From positions 35,693,828-35,757,827 of the forward strand of contig NC_079876.1 of NCBI RefSeq assembly GCF_029227915.1: DNA of 64,000 nucleotides, written 5' to 3'. The notes under the pieces were generated by a model that was not told the origin of the DNA, ran no database searches, and worked only from the letters and a program-made list of their open reading frames with translations. This stretch comes from Hydractinia symbiolongicarpus. Lineage: Eukaryota > Cnidaria > Hydrozoa > Anthoathecata > Hydractiniidae. Shown here one piece after another: positions 1 to 14,100 of the stretch. The position numbers were made by a program, and so were the translations under genes. Position 1 is the stretch's first letter. The number at the start of each line of letters is the position of its first letter.

Positions 1-323
1 TTTGGGTAAAATCCGACAAAATCGGGAAATCGGATTAGTCACGTGTTCAAATTATTCCAAAAGATTCTTCTTGATGAAACAAAGTTGTGTTGCAAGTTTC
101 AAGTTCTAAGGATAATCCTAACAGGAGTTATTATATTTTCCCCATTATAAGGATTTCATAGAGATTTTTAGGGGTAGTTTCGAGTAATGGCCAATATCAA
201 AGCCTCTGAAAGGTATGGGACCTAAAAAATTAGCATGCAGGTGTCTAATAGATAAATGTTGAAACTCAGTAAGTATCATAGCCATATAACAAAGCAATCA
301 GGAGTTATTAAAAAAAACCGTCA

Positions 324-356
324 GGGGGGGCGGAATCCGCCCCCCCCCCCCCCCCC
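324..356. repeat. G/C homopolymer palindrome
   Basis: A run of seven G followed by CGGAATCCG and then about 16 more C forms a near-perfect G/C palindrome. It stands out in this AT-rich sequence and abuts the 5' end of the truncated LINE. It may be the end of an older element or an assembly-prone homopolymer. Confidence 0.6.
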
Positions 357-359
357 GGA

Positions 360-2840
360 CCGAATAGGGTTAATAAATAACAAAGAACAGTAAAACACTT
401 ATCGATTTGTTCTATACGACAAACAAAATAGTAATTACCGATACATTGGTGCACACAAATTCCGTAAGTGATCATGGTTTAATTGGCATCAATAGAAAAA
501 TGAACTGTAAACGCTATCAACCAAAAAGAATAACGGCGCGTGATTACTCTCTATATAACAAAGAAGACTTACAGAACGAACTTCGTAACATACCTTGGGA
601 AAACTGTTTAGCTGTCGATTTCAACAAAGGCTGGGATTTATTCAAAAATTACGTCACATCTACCATCAACAAACATTCACCACTGAAGGAGAAAAATGTT
701 CGGGGAAAGCCCAGTCCCTGGTTGACACGAGAAATACGTCAGTTGATGCACACAAGAGATTATCAACTACGCCGCTTAAAACAAACTAGCCTTGATGCTC
801 ATTGGGAAAATTATAAGAAACTCAGAAATACTGTAACAAAAAAGATACGTGCTGCAAAAGCAAACCACATCAGAAATGTATTTAAGCAATCCACTGACAA
901 ACCTAGCGACTTCCGGAAGCAAATCAAAAACTGCTATCCTACTAAGGGTACATGTGCTCCAAGTAAATTTTTCAAAATCAATGGGGAAAATGTATAAAAT
1001 CCCAAATGTATATCAAATGCATTTTGTTTGTTTTTTACGAAAGTCGGATCCAAATTAATGAACTGTAAAATCATTAATTACACATGGAAAATGTTTGACC
1101 ATCGGGACCCCCTGAAGGATATAAACCGAACTAATGCAACATTTAAGTTTAAAGAATTAACAGTCCGAGAAACATTAAAAATCTTAGAATCGACAAATGC
1201 ATCGAAAGCGGCAGGTCCGGACACATCACCTGCAAGAATTGTAAAGGATATTGCTCCCGTAATTGCAGCACCACTTACGTTCTTAATAAATGCAAGCTTG
1301 TTATCTGGCACCTTTCCAACATCAGAGAAAACTGCAAAAATTAACCCTGTGTTTAAAAATGGAGATCGCAGTAATATTGATAATTACCGTCCGATCTCTG
1401 TGCTCAACATTCTGTCGAAGACCATCGAAAAAGTCGTTTATAACCAACTAGCTGACTACCTGGAAGAAAACTTCTTCCTGAGCAAACACCAGTATGGCTT
1501 CCGCCGGAAACGATCGACTAGTGATGCAGTTACCAAACTTACAAATAACATCCGCGAAAACATGGACAAAGGCAAAGTAACAGATGCCCTGTTTATGGAC
1601 CTGAGAAAAGCATTTGACACTGTTAACCACAGTTGTTTACTTTACAAACTTCCTTACTATGGAATACTTGGTAAAGAGGTTGATTGGATATCTAGCTACT
1701 TGTTTCACCGAAGCCAAATCGTTAACGTTGATGGAGTACTTTCTGAGAAGGAGTTTGTTACCCATGGTGTACCCCAAGGTTCGATATTGGGACCTCTGCT
1801 ATTTGTCCTTCTTATAAACGACCTTCCGATCCAGCTAAATTACTGCAACGTATTAATGTATGCTGATGACACAGTGATTTATTTTTCACACAAATCGCTA
1901 ACTGAGATCGAAAAATGTATAAACTCAGATGCTGAAAAAGTGTTCAGATGGATGCAAGATAACTGTCTTATCCTAAACCCAAAAAAAGGAAAAACAGAAT
2001 TTGTAACATATACATCTCGATCACGTAACACCCAGATCAATATAACAATCAATAACAATGAAATCCACCAGCCTGCGTTCTACGAATATCTTGGTGTAAT
2101 CATGGATAGCCATCTAAACATGAGCTCTCACCTTCAACGAATGTACAGGCGGGTTCATTGTCAAAAATCGTAAAAAAAGGCCAACTTTCACAATACGACT
2201 GAAAAGAAAAATTGTTATTGACGTCTTCAAATCGTTACATTTCGAAACTGATGGGAAATATGTTATGATCAACCACTCGATAAACACTCGAGGAAAGAAC
2301 TGTTCACTTCGGCTCCCATCAATTAAATCTGAAGCTGGGAGGAAATTATCATATTATCAGGGAGCAGTTATTTTTAACTCCCTACCTGTTAGTATTAGGA
2401 AAGAAACTAATTTTAATTTATTTAAAAAACTAGTAAACAATTATGATTTTTAAACTTTTCTGGTTCATCCACGATGTAGGAAGGAACGGTTGACGCCAAC
2501 GATACAAACAATACAATTTCCACGTCCTCTCACTGCCAATGTATGGATTGTGTGATGACGTCGTCCGTCGTTTCTTACATCGTGTTTCTTGATATACTTG
2601 AAAATTTTTCGCACAAAGTCTTTCACAATATTTTTAATTTTCTCATATATGGTTCTCAATGTTCATTCTCTTAAATTTTTCAATATCCGCGAATTTTTTT
2701 TTATTTCTCTCCGTTTTAAATCTTACTTCGAAAATTTTATATTTTGTTATTTTTGTTTTACACAGGTCTCTCATTGATAACAGTAACATTTACATATATC
2801 TTGTATATATTATACTGACGTAGATAAAGCTGTATAAAGA

Positions 2841-2896
<56 letters not shown>
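360..2896 (+). mobile_element. 5'-truncated, frameshifted non-LTR retrotransposon (LINE, CR1/L2/Jockey-like)
   Basis: The element begins inside the C-terminal end of an apurinic-type endonuclease domain (SDHGLIG at about 460-485). It continues through the linker between endonuclease and reverse transcriptase, to a stop at 997. The reverse transcriptase lies at 1028-2173. Its signatures are AGPD near 1213, NYRPISVL near 1383, the palm aspartate in FMDLRKAFDTVNH near 1594, GVPQGSILGP near 1765 and the catalytic YADD at about 1860. A further frameshift near 2160 moves the C-terminal part into another frame, which ends at 2453 after the motif GAVIFNSLP. A 3' UTR-like stretch follows and ends in an (AAT)n tail. 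The missing 5' end, the stops and the frameshifts show that this copy is dead. The clade is inferred from motif style; a phylogeny could move it between CR1, L2 and Jockey. Confidence 0.9.
2843..2896. repeat. (AAT)n microsatellite, LINE tail
   Basis: About 17 AAT triplets directly follow the LINE 3' end. This is the usual place for the short tandem tail of CR1/L2-type elements. Confidence 0.9.
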
Positions 2897-2897
<1 letters not shown>

Positions 2898-5054
2898 TTA
2901 AAATCCGCAAAGATTAGTGGTCACCTACTTTTGCGACACTCCAAAGATCCAATTCTGTCAACACTCAACCCATCTTTAAAGGCAGGTTCTTGAAAGGTGA
3001 GCGATGCAGTTGACATAGCTGAGGGTGAATTAAAGTACAAAACCATAGGGGGTCCTGTACAGCGTGGACGAACCGGTTCTTATTTTAAGTGCACATTTTT
3101 AATCATTGCTCCACTGTTAAAATAAGAAATACAACAAGAAAATGAGATTGCAGAACAAAGGTATGGATTACAACAGTAATCCATACTTAGATGTATAGAT
3201 GTCTAGATATTTGTGTTAACCTGTCTGTCTTAATAGAGAATCACATGAAACGTATAACACTAATAAAAAGTTATGTCCTAAAACAAATAATAATTTTAAC
3301 ATGGTGTGCTTAAAGTCTACTTAATACACACCGCAACTTCTATCCTGACAAATCAGACTATATATATGCTGATCGTAATTGCTTCATTCTTGCACAACCA
3401 TGTACTGAAGGACAAACTGTGAGCGCGTATCTATCTTATAGGTCTGCGTGTTGTTATAGTAGCGACACTGATCACGTTATCGTACATAGAAATATCGCTT
3501 AAAGAGTGGAAGTAGCAATGATACTTCCCTTAATCCTGGAGAAGTTACTCTATAGCAATCATTCTAAACTTTCGGAAATAAATGTATGGATTACGCGATG
3601 TGGGAGCTGAACTCTATATGTCAGCTTCGACTGCTTCTGATCCGATGCCGCCAATTGGATTTTACACCAAGGCATCGGCGCACGAGACCAACTACCGAAT
3701 ACTAATAAAAAGTAATACAAAAAGAAAATACCTGACCTTATAGGAGCATACTTTTATCTACCAGCATATTAGAAAAGTTAGCAATGACAAAGGGAAGGGA
3801 GGCTGATAGAAAGTAACAAACAAAGCAATCTAACGTTACATTGCAACAATAGTAACTTCCAAGTAAGTCATAGACTGTGCAAGTGGCTTGTTACCGCGGG
3901 GTTTTTCAACATGCGCAACGTAAGTCTTGATTACTAGTTTTTAACGCAAATCTCACTCTAATATTCTTATTATTCTAATAAAACATTTATAAAAAGCTAT
4001 GTTATGTGTACCAATATTTATCTATGAGAATAATTATTTTCAGCTAATGGTTATGACATCTACTCCAAGGGGAATTAAAAGAAAATGTTAGTTGTCGTCA
4101 CTTGAGAATCAGAACAAAATTCCTTCATGATAAAATCTTCACGACAGCTGGAGCAACAAAATTTTACTTGTTGGGCAGACTTCTGCCCTGGTAAAGCGCT
4201 TCCCACAGGCAGAACGGGAGACAATTTTGAAGGAAGCACAATAATATTCTGCAACAATAACTTCTGAAGCAATGGTTGCTTTACAAGCAGATATGGGTGT
4301 GCCCTGGGAAAAGATGAAAACAATGGCCAGGTAATACAAACTGCAAGCTTTATCTGTTCCTAAAATGTATTCAAAAATAGTGAGTAAATAAATTATTATT
4401 TCAGGTGGTTGAATTCTTTTAACAGTCAACCTGCTTCAAAGGCAAGTTGCAAAAAACTGGTACGGTTAAAACTTAAAGTTGCAGTTGCCCCATTCCTCTT
4501 TGAGTCCAGAAAGGGCTATACATAATCCAACCTGCTCCTTGGTGTTATGTCTATGATATGCCAACACACTTTTATGAACATATGGACAAACTGGCTGAGT
4601 AGGTTTTTCTTAGAAAAAACATTAAAAATATTCTGATTGTGCACATAAACAACAACAGCAACAACATAATACGCAATTATAATTTTTTACAATTCAGAAA
4701 TCCCATGCTGATAAAGAGACGAGCTTTTAAAGATGAAATCCATCTAAAGATACATATATTTTTATTAGGTGGGTAACATAATAGAATTGTGTAATACAAT
4801 ACCCCTGATGGTATACAACGTAGCTGTACTTGCAGGCACAAACATTCACAAAGGAGCTGTGGAATTATCAGTCGAATACAAGTTGTTATTCTATAAATAT
4901 AGTATGTGCCACAACGCAATGAATTCCTGTCAAGAATTCAGCAAAGAACAGTTATAATCCTTGTGTAATTAATGACTAAATTAATTAATTAGCGTTGATA
5001 AATCTTGTTTTTTCTAAAATTTAATTGACTATTTTTCATGTTTCATACTAACTA
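2897..5054. other. Intergenic, no convincing gene
   Basis: The reading frames here are short and interrupted, and no domain is recognised. A small perfect hairpin lies at 3161-3186, with 11-bp arms and a 4-base loop. A cysteine-containing minus-strand frame at about 4085-4323 is not recognisable. Confidence 0.5.
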
Positions 5055-5342
5055 GATAAAGCTGTCAAGGATTTGATGTTGTACTTCCGGACAAACTTTG
5101 CAAAAGCATCTGTGACTCCAAAACTTCACTTGCTGAAAAAACATGTTGGGTTTATTGAGAAGTGGGGTGTTGGACTTGACCTATATAGCGAACAGGGTGG
5201 TGAAAGTGTTCATGCTGAGTTCAACACTCTTCGACGTACCTATTGCATGATGAAGCCCAAGATCAAAAGGTTAACTTTAAATGATGAATCGCTTGCATAT
5301 CCCACGGCTGTTTCGCTACGGTCAAACCGCGCACAAAATTAA
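5055..5342 (+). pseudogene. Fragment of an unidentified repeat-borne protein
   Basis: An open frame of about 95 codons contains the motifs TPKLHLL, EKWGVG and SEQGGESVHAEFN. From family knowledge this looks like the C-terminal region of a protein common in cnidarian repeats. The match is from memory of the motif style only, so the family is uncertain. No upstream portion is visible in this window, and the frame ends at a TAA in AT-rich sequence. It is more likely a transposon remnant than a host exon. Confidence 0.35.
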
Positions 5343-7732
5343 AAATTGTTTTAATTTTACTGAATTAAAAAGTATTAAAACAATCGACTTTTCTCCTTTA
5401 GTATATAAATATGTTATACCAAGGAAGTTTAAAGAGAGAAGGAGATACATCTTAGCAACGTCCATTTAAATTCTATTCAAATTCCTTTTTTATGTGGGCA
5501 GCACAGAAATATCCTGCTAAAGAATTTTTTTTTAATCCTGTTGTGTAGATACTTTGTACATATTTGTAGTGTCCTTGGCAAGATGGGACAGTGGCAGCCA
5601 TATTTGTCCTAGAGTCCCCCCCATCTTGCCCCCAGCTCTCCTTCGTTTGTGCTTTGTTGTGCCAAGTGCAGGAGTTCAGAGCTCTCTAGTCTCAGCCCCC
5701 TGTATGGTTCTGAGCTTTGACCCTACACTGGGAGTGGCAGTTGTTGATAGACTTTTAATCTGACAGGACAGAAAACTTGTGAAAACCCGATTTAGTTGTG
5801 AATAAGATAAAGTAATTTGCAACTTGAGTTTTTATTCTTTATGAATAAAACCAAGCCTACATTTACGTGCTCCTTTGAATCCATCAGTTGCGCCGCTGTA
5901 TTTTTACATGCCGAGTGTGAGACGAGTGTTTTAACGACAAAGCAGAACATATTAAAAGCTATACCGAACATAAATAAAACACATGAAACACTGTTGAGCT
6001 ATAAGAATTAATGCTGGTAAAGTCTAATTATCCCCACTTGCAAAACGATTCAGCTGGTATTTGGAGCTTATATTGTATAAATTGTTGCCCTGAGATATGA
6101 TATAATTTTATATCTTGTAGATGTTTCTGTATGTTCCTTCCTAGCACAGCGTCAGTTAAAAGATTGATAAAACTTTTAAAAAATATTACTGCAAGAGGGG
6201 TTGCATATTAGTACATATTTTTTTCTTCAAAGTTATTGAATTTTCGGTATAGAATCGGTGTTCGGTAACTATTCTTTCTTTCATAGAACAAAAGAAAATA
6301 TTAATCATTCGTTACTATCTCTAATTAAGCGTTTTTCGTTGGACAATGTTTTACTTTTATTTCTTCGCGTTTTTATTTTCTAATATTGTTTTTTTATCTT
6401 TATGTTACGATAACTTCCCTCATTTTCGGCTGATTTTACTTATTTTCAAAATACAAAGCAAACGAGTTTTTCCCACTAGAAAAAATAATTTATAATTATG
6501 CAGAAATAACAATGAGCACTGGTTACTTTTATAATTTACGTGCGAGATTGCAATAGAAACTGCTGAGATGTATCTCCTTCTATTTTTAAACCTCCTTGGT
6601 TATACGTGTGTTATGGATTTCTAGTTATTTCCTCAAACAAGACACCCAAATTAAAAAAAAACATTATTTTTGGCGAAAGTATACCATCGTTCCAACATGC
6701 GCTACTACTTTAAAGGAAGAAACTTTCACTGGAAAAAAGTTTCGTGGTTCGGAAGAAACGCTAAAATTTGGCATTTCGCGGGAAAAAGCTTTCGCGGTCG
6801 AGCAATTTTGAAATTGTTTACGGGAAAAAACTTTTGCGGACCGATAATGAAGTATTAAAAAACAATATAAAGCAAAGGATATGAATGTTGCAATTTTTTT
6901 TTGCTATTAGTTTCTTGTAAAGCTCCATCAGCAATAGGTTTGAACAAGTTCCAGGGATTGAAACCTTTATTACACCGGGTATTTCAAGACCCCCTGTACG
7001 AGCGGAGATCGTCGGTAATGTTCTCCAGTAAGAATTGCGTTCACAGCAGCTCCACTGTCACTAAAAAATTTAGTGGCCCTCGATATCTCTCTTGGTAAGT
7101 GACCAATCAGAGTTTCACAACCTGTTTCGTATATTCTTATTGCAAACTAATCGAACAGGTTATCTGATTCGTGTAAACAGTTGAGGTGTTGTGCAGGTTG
7201 TGGTATCCAAAATCTTCTATAGTAGTGGTACCCACGCACTGCAGCGGTGAATTCAAAGGTTTTCGTGTAAATCAATTTTCTTGCTTGTCATTCTTTCCTG
7301 CTTATATATAGACCAAAGAGCTCTAAAAATATATTCATCAATTCAAAACCAGACTAAAAAATGTAAACAAAATATGCCACTCCACGTTGGGTCAAAAAGA
7401 AAAAGTGAAAAATTTTAAAAGAATGTTTCCAATAGGCTATTTTTTATGCCTCTAAGATGAAGATATTGAACAAATACAAAAGAAGGAAAAAAGATTCGAT
7501 TTGATGATATAAATAACATGGATGGGTATTCTTTTCTCTTACCTTTTTTTCGTGCCACAAGAAAAAAAGTGTTCATACAAACAAAAAAAGTTGGTGGAAG
7601 TATGTCGTTTTTAAGAGCAGTTATGAAAAAGAAGAAAAACGATGAAAAATGAAAGAAACTCAAGAATCATCATCCTCAAATTCAAAGATTTACGGTATAC
7701 GAATACTTTATTTCTTTTTAATTAAAAACATT
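5343..7732. other. Intergenic, degenerate repeats only
   Basis: No gene is recognised. At about 6715-6850 a motif of the type GGGAAAAA-CTTTCGCGG recurs several times in diverged form, suggesting an old local repeat. The remainder is AT-rich with short random frames. Confidence 0.5.
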
Positions 7733-8168
7733 CTTTGTTTATTTTGTTTTATAGCGCTAGTTGCACGTGTTACCAGACAAGACACTGGTTTGGGTAATGT
7801 TGGTTTCTCTGTTCTTGATTCTGGCTTCATTGCTGGAGCATCGCCGTTCAAACGATCGAAATATACAAAATGGTGTGACGAAGAACGGTACATTATTGGA
7901 AAGTATGCCTCCGTTAACGGTCCTACCGCTACCGTGAAAAAGTTCAAAACTCGCTTCCCAAAATTGAATGAGAGCACCGCTCGCTAGTTTCGAAAAAGAG
8001 TCGAAGACGATTTGAAAAAAGCAACATCTAACAAAACAGCTCCAAGTAAATCACTGTCAAGATGCACAGCAAAAACAGGACGACCACTTATACTAGGTAG
8101 CCTTGACTCAATGGTGCAAAAGTATATTCTTGCATCAAGTAAGAGAAGCTGTTTTTTCAAGGGCTAGT
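7733..8168 (+). pseudogene. N-terminal fragment of a pogo/jerky-like DDE transposase
   Basis: The frame at 7745-7987 contains KYTKWCDEERYIIGKYAS, which resembles the helix-turn-helix start of a transposase family common in cnidarians and lancelets. It is interrupted by TAG at 7985-7987. The same frame then continues with FRKRVEDDLKKA and GRPLILGSLDSMVQKYILA, until TAG near 8166. The GRPL...LD motif is the usual N-terminal hallmark of this family. The catalytic domain is absent. A more complete fossil that appears to belong to the same family lies at 34.56-37.01 kb. One stop and the truncation mark it as dead. Confidence 0.6.
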
Positions 8169-11112
8169 GCTAATTTAATTTAATTTGCTTTTAGACCTGA
8201 TAATGGATAAATTTATCTGAAATATATTGTTAATAAAAAAATAATAATCAATGTTGGTTTAATTCTTAAATAATAAATGTGACGCCACAATGTTCTTACC
8301 AAGTTCATATTCTATTCAGTTTAACTGACAAAAGTTCTCGTCTAATAAGTTATTTGAGCATCATTTTCTTATTGTTAGTTTTTGGTGTATTATTATTATA
8401 AAAATCAGGGTCTTGTTATATTTCCATCAATTTTAAGCCATTTGAGACCCTGAGGCGCCGCTAAAAACCGTTCACCCGTTGGGAGGCTTACAACGCGCCT
8501 CTTTGAGCCGTTGATCATCAAGAAACTATGCAAAAATCTTATTGGGCCTGCTTAGATAAAAACGCTGCATCTGACCCTGAGCGCGATGTTAATTATTTAT
8601 TAAAAACCAATGAGCGCGCCGTATTTTAAATTTCAAATGATTATGCGCGGGAACTGACAAACTTTGAAATTATATTAACAAAACAAAGATGACGTAAGAG
8701 ACGAGCCTAGTACAATAAAAATTTTGAAGATGTTTCTCCTTTCTATATCTATCCTTCTAGATACATAGAATACCCATCCGCTGTATACACAGAATACCAA
8801 CCTGTAACAAAGAAATAATATGTTTGTTTTCCAGTTCCTATTGTTGTGAAGTTAATAACAAGAGACAAGAGTTTTTTATTTATGGATATATTTTTTTTGG
8901 AAGAGTGAGGAAGGAATTTACATGTGTCTTTTATATATTTGGTAAAAATTGTGCGAAAGAGGGTAGCATGTTTCTCCTTTTATATTGTACTTGTCGCATA
9001 TTGCTGTTCTTTAAAGTTGTGTAAACTTACCAGAAAAGAGGTTACATGCAATATACCTAGATAGCTAATTTTTGTAAAATTAGACTTTACTGTGAAATGT
9101 GTCAAAAATGTGTCAAATTTTTGGAGGACTGTATCTGATACAACCTTCTGTGGTTTCATTGAAATTATAATCTAAATTAGTTATCATTTTTTAAATTTCT
9201 CGTTGATTATACGTAACAATATAGTACTTAAAAAACCTTAGCCGCTATAGAAAACCTTTTTATTAGCATATTACAATTTGCTAAATCATGCGCGCATGGT
9301 GAGAAATTTTGCTGTACATTTTGTCTCAACTTATCCAAGACGCAGTATCTTTATATTTCCGATCATTTCAGAAAATCTGCTGTTTTTATAGTACGAAGCT
9401 TTTGAGTAGTTTTTAACCTTTTTAATTTGTAATTCTTTTTCTGATTATTCTTTACAAAACTCTTCTCGGGTAATACTGTGCGTCATATGCGCTACCATGA
9501 GAGTTTCTTGTAATACATTGGAACACTCTTTTAGGTTTACAATCAGCAAAAACAAGAAATGCACGGATTCCCCTAAATCCCCGGCTGGTGGTATAGGTGA
9601 ATGTATACAAAGAAAGTATCTGTCGAGTAAACTCACTACCCGACCGATTTTTGTCGGTTTGCAACATTGGAAAGCATTTAGAAAGTTTACTTATTGTGTT
9701 ATTTCACCTCATCATAGTGTCTCTCCCTTTTGTATTATAACTTTCAGCATGTTTGGTCTCATTTAAATAGAATTCAACTTTGGGCAAAGAATTTTCATGA
9801 GAGGAACACGCAACTGTTGTCATTTGATGTGGTGGTGAATAGCGTTGGTAAAAGTTTAAAATAGCTCGTTCTGGCGCTAAATGAAAAAAAGGAATTTGAT
9901 CAATTTTTATCATCTCTTTATCTTTATATTTTTGTGGTTACAATTTTTATTTCTTTTTAAGCGGCATATTAACCTTGCGCAAGTCATTTCTGGTTGTGAT
10001 ATTTTCTTTTAAGCATGATTGATCAAGCAGAAACACAGCATTTCCCTTTTCTCTTATGACCTTCTCTGTGTAAATTGTATATGCAGGTTTATACAAATGT
10101 ATACAACCCAATTAGCTATAATAGCATAATAAATCATTCGTACATCATTGTTCTAAGAACAAACTGCGCAGTACGATTGAAATAACTCTAACAATTGTTT
10201 TCTAGCCAGAAAAACATTTAACCTTCCTCTTTTAACTACTTCAGCTTAGAGTGTGAATAAGGTAAAAAAAATTTGTTGTCTTGAATTTGTACGGCAATTT
10301 TGTGTTGGAAGAGCAAGCTGAAGTCTGACATGAAGAACAACACTCTTACTGAACAAGCTTTTCCAACAAACTTTACTGTTGTCGACATGTTTACGCAATG
10401 GGATGTTTTCGAAGACTTTTTCTAAAGACAAGTTGTAAAAAGTCAAACTAAATCCTCGGAGAAAAAAGTGAAATGTGTTAGAGTAAAAATAATAAAATGG
10501 AGTGAAAGATACTCGCATCTGGTTGTTTAGCAGCAAAAAGAATTACAAAATAGAAAGAGATCTTACAAAAACTTTAGCTAAGTGTTGGCAGGAACTAATC
10601 ATGCAGCAAATTACACCATTTGAGTATAAATATCGTCTCTAGATTTGTTTGCCTAATTCTTAAATGAAATATATAAAAACTCATTATTCAGAGAAGATAT
10701 TTATTCAGGTGATAGATATATCACCTGATTGTAAAGGATGTCTCGCACTTGTTTCCCATTTTCGCTCTATTATCTTTTGACCATTTTTTTTAACACCACA
10801 GAATTTTGCGCATTTGTTTAAAACGTTGAATAACACCTGCAGAGATTAAGAAATGTGACCTCTGTTTAATACTTGTAACCTGTGAAGACCGTTTTTTAAA
10901 CTTTACCTTTTTCTATTACTTGAACAAATGTAACAAGGTAGAAAAATAAATAAGTTTCTGAACTTGCGAGAGACAATGTAAATTATATGGGACTTTGTAT
11001 ACATTTTACTTTAAGATTTCAATTATTGTCACTTGAACGAATTTTATTTGTTTTATCAAACGCAAACTATGAAATCTTTTTCTGTATCTTTTTAGAAAAT
11101 CTATATGCAAGT
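8169..11112. other. Intergenic, no supported gene
   Basis: The only larger frames are short and unrecognised: 9452-9667 minus, 9497-9766 plus and 10246-10536 minus. A GAGGCGC...GCGCCTC stem lies near 8450-8505. Nothing here is strong enough to call. Confidence 0.45.
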
Positions 11113-14100
11113 ATGGAACTTTACACTTGGAACCACATACTATGGCTTTATGTGACGATGTATCAGGTCACAGTTGTTATGATGGCGCCGCAAAATTCGG
11201 ATGATATGGGCATCAACTCATTTTTGAAAAAATGAAATGATGAACATTTGGCTGACAAAACAAAATTACCATTAGCTCAGATGAATGTAGGTGGTGATAA
11301 GAAAATCTGTGCTTGTTCTCAGTAGTTTTGATGTTTTGAAAAGAATAGAAAAACATAAATTAAAAATGCGCCAACTGTGACATTCACTTATATGGTCTAT
11401 GTCTTTCTATGGTTAATGGTTTATTTAATAAAAATCCATGTAATAAAGGACATTTCGCTTAGATCCAAAATGTTTAGAGAGTTGAACCTCTACATTTTAC
11501 TACCGTTAGACAAGTTTTTTATCATTACAGCCACCTGTTTTGTCACCTCATCATCATTGATATTTTAGACAGCAAACTGTTTCAAGGTGATATGCTATTA
11601 ACTGCTGAACAACGATCCCTTTTCGAGGATAGTAAGAGTGTTAAAAGAGCAGCTATCATAAAAAGGTATCATTGGACGAACAAAACTATTTATTATGAAA
11701 TTTCCCCAAAACTTGGTAAGTCCTTTTTTGTCATTTGTTTTGCTTTATTATTATATCTGAGTTTAACACGTAGTATCGTATAGAGGATAATGAGGTTTAA
11801 ATGCTTCCTCATGAATATTCTCGTGTTTGTCTTTTCTCTATTATTTGTCTTTATGACATTTTAGGTAAAAACGCAACAAGATTAATAAGAAGGGGAATAC
11901 AGCGTTGGCAAGAATCAACCTGTATTGTGTTCGTGGATTTAAATCATAATTCAACCTTGAAACATTTGTAGTAAAGAAAAGTTGTGTGGTGAACCGTTGC
12001 CTCATGTCTTATTCTTTAAAGGATCGGGGTAAGTTTGTGTCGAGATTACATATCAGTTTTAATATTTTTGTTTATTAAATGCATAAGTTGTAAAAAAATT
12101 GAAGATGGGAAGACGTCAATAATGATTTAAATATTCAAGTTAAAATACTGAAGATATGAAGTTATGTCATTGTACAAAGGGGTTTAAAGCATGCTGAAAA
12201 TGAAACCTTTTTATTAATTGTAAATTGTATCCATGTCAATGTCAATAATTGAAAATTACCAAATACGACGGATTTTGTTTTATAGATAGTTTTCGGCTTG
12301 AACTAAAGCCATGATCACATCAATCACATTTTTTTAATGATATTTATACAGTTGGTAAATTCCTTAATTGATAATTGAAATAAATAATAAATACACTGAT
12401 CAAAGAGGTACCAAGGAGCCGAAGTTGTATTTTTATTAAGTATGGGTTTGTCTTTTTGAATAAAAAGACTTTCTTTAATCTTCAGAATATAATTAGTGGC
12501 ATCTAACGTCAAACTGTGGAATTATCCAAGCTAGCTTGATGTGACGTCAATAATAGATAATCATTAACCACTGAGGGTTGGTTACCAGAGGTTTTATTGC
12601 CGGTAAGAAGGAAAATTCCAAGGTGTTCAAAAGATCTGACCCTCTGACCCTTTTTATTAATTATTATAAATTAGTTTAACTTTTATTATTGCTACATTTC
12701 TTATATGCCAGGAATTCTTAACAAGTGTAAGTTTTCTAATATTACACCATCACATTTTCAGGTGTTGGTCGCAAGCTGGATGACAAGATACAAGGATAGA
12801 AACATCGGAATACAAACCAACTAAAGGCCGGCAGCTCCTCTCTATTGGCAAAGAATGTGAGAATATTAAAACTGTTCTTCATGAAATTGGACATGCTATT
12901 GGTTTTTTTCACGAACAATCCCGATCAGATCGAGATTCTTACATCAAAGTTATGAAAGATAATTTTATAGAGAAAGATTCAAGGTTTGAAAACCAGTTTT
13001 GTAAGTTGAAACAAGTTTAAATTATTCTTTCTGTATCTGATCTGGTGATACAAAATTGAATAAAATAAGATCGTCAATTCTGAATGATTTTACAGACAAG
13101 CTGTGCAATTAGCCTTGCGCAGAAACAGTACTGATTTCGTCCAGCTTTTGTGACCAATATATCGAAAGATAAAGATGTTTAATAAGTCTAGCAATTCTTG
13201 CAAACCTCGACCAGTGACAATTTCAAAACCGCCATTATTTCAGCCAACCGCACCCCTAGAGTATTTTGCCTTTTTAGTTAACCCTGACTTGTCATATGTA
13301 CTATATTCAAGAAAAAAGTTTTATAATTTATTTTTATTCTAGTCCGTTCAAAAAATCTCGGAATGGCTAAAACCGGTTTCTAAACTTAGTTGCCCCGAAA
13401 CATTTAATATAGGCTATAATTTGAACTTCTTTGCCTTGCAATGAAATATATTCTACTGCGTTATGTCAGTACTAAAATGAACACAGTGTCGTAAATAAAC
13501 ATTTCTGTATAAACGAATGTTTCTTCGCGAAACACGCAAATATAAGTTGTTTTCTTGTATTTATTGGAAATCTGCCTTATTTTTAATATTTTTTTGTGTT
13601 GCCGTTTTCCTTTAATGTTTTTTTAATTAACTTTTTCACATGATCAGTGTGATCGCTGTTGCGGATAGAACTGTCCATGTTTCGTAATATATTTTAGATG
13701 TATTTAAAACCGCGTCAGATAGTATGGGATATCCTTACGACTTTGAGTCAATTATGCACTACCCTGGAGATTTAGGTGCAAAAAATGGAACGAAAACGAT
13801 GGAAATATTGGAAAAATACCGATATCTAAACTTTACACTAGGGATGAAAGAAGATTTAACTTTTTTGGACATTGCCCAAGCTCGAGCTATGTACAAATGC
13901 AATAAGATTCCTATTCCAGAAAGCAAAATGGTCTGTGTTAGCAGGAAAACAAAAGGTCGTGATTACAGAGGGAAGTTGGATTACACAGAGAAAGGTGTCA
14001 TGTGCCAACCCTGGAATAAGAAGTATCCGCATTCTCATAATTACAGTTTGTCAACCAACGAAGACGGACTTGGTGAACATAATTATTGTCGCAATCCAGC

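Noticed and set aside
4075-4429. Cys-containing minus-strand frames
   Set aside because: The cysteine spacing matches no zinc-binding family I know, and the two frames overlap each other; too weak to call.
9452-9766. Overlapping frames of 60-90 codons on both strands
   Set aside because: No recognisable motif, no splice support and no conservation within the window.
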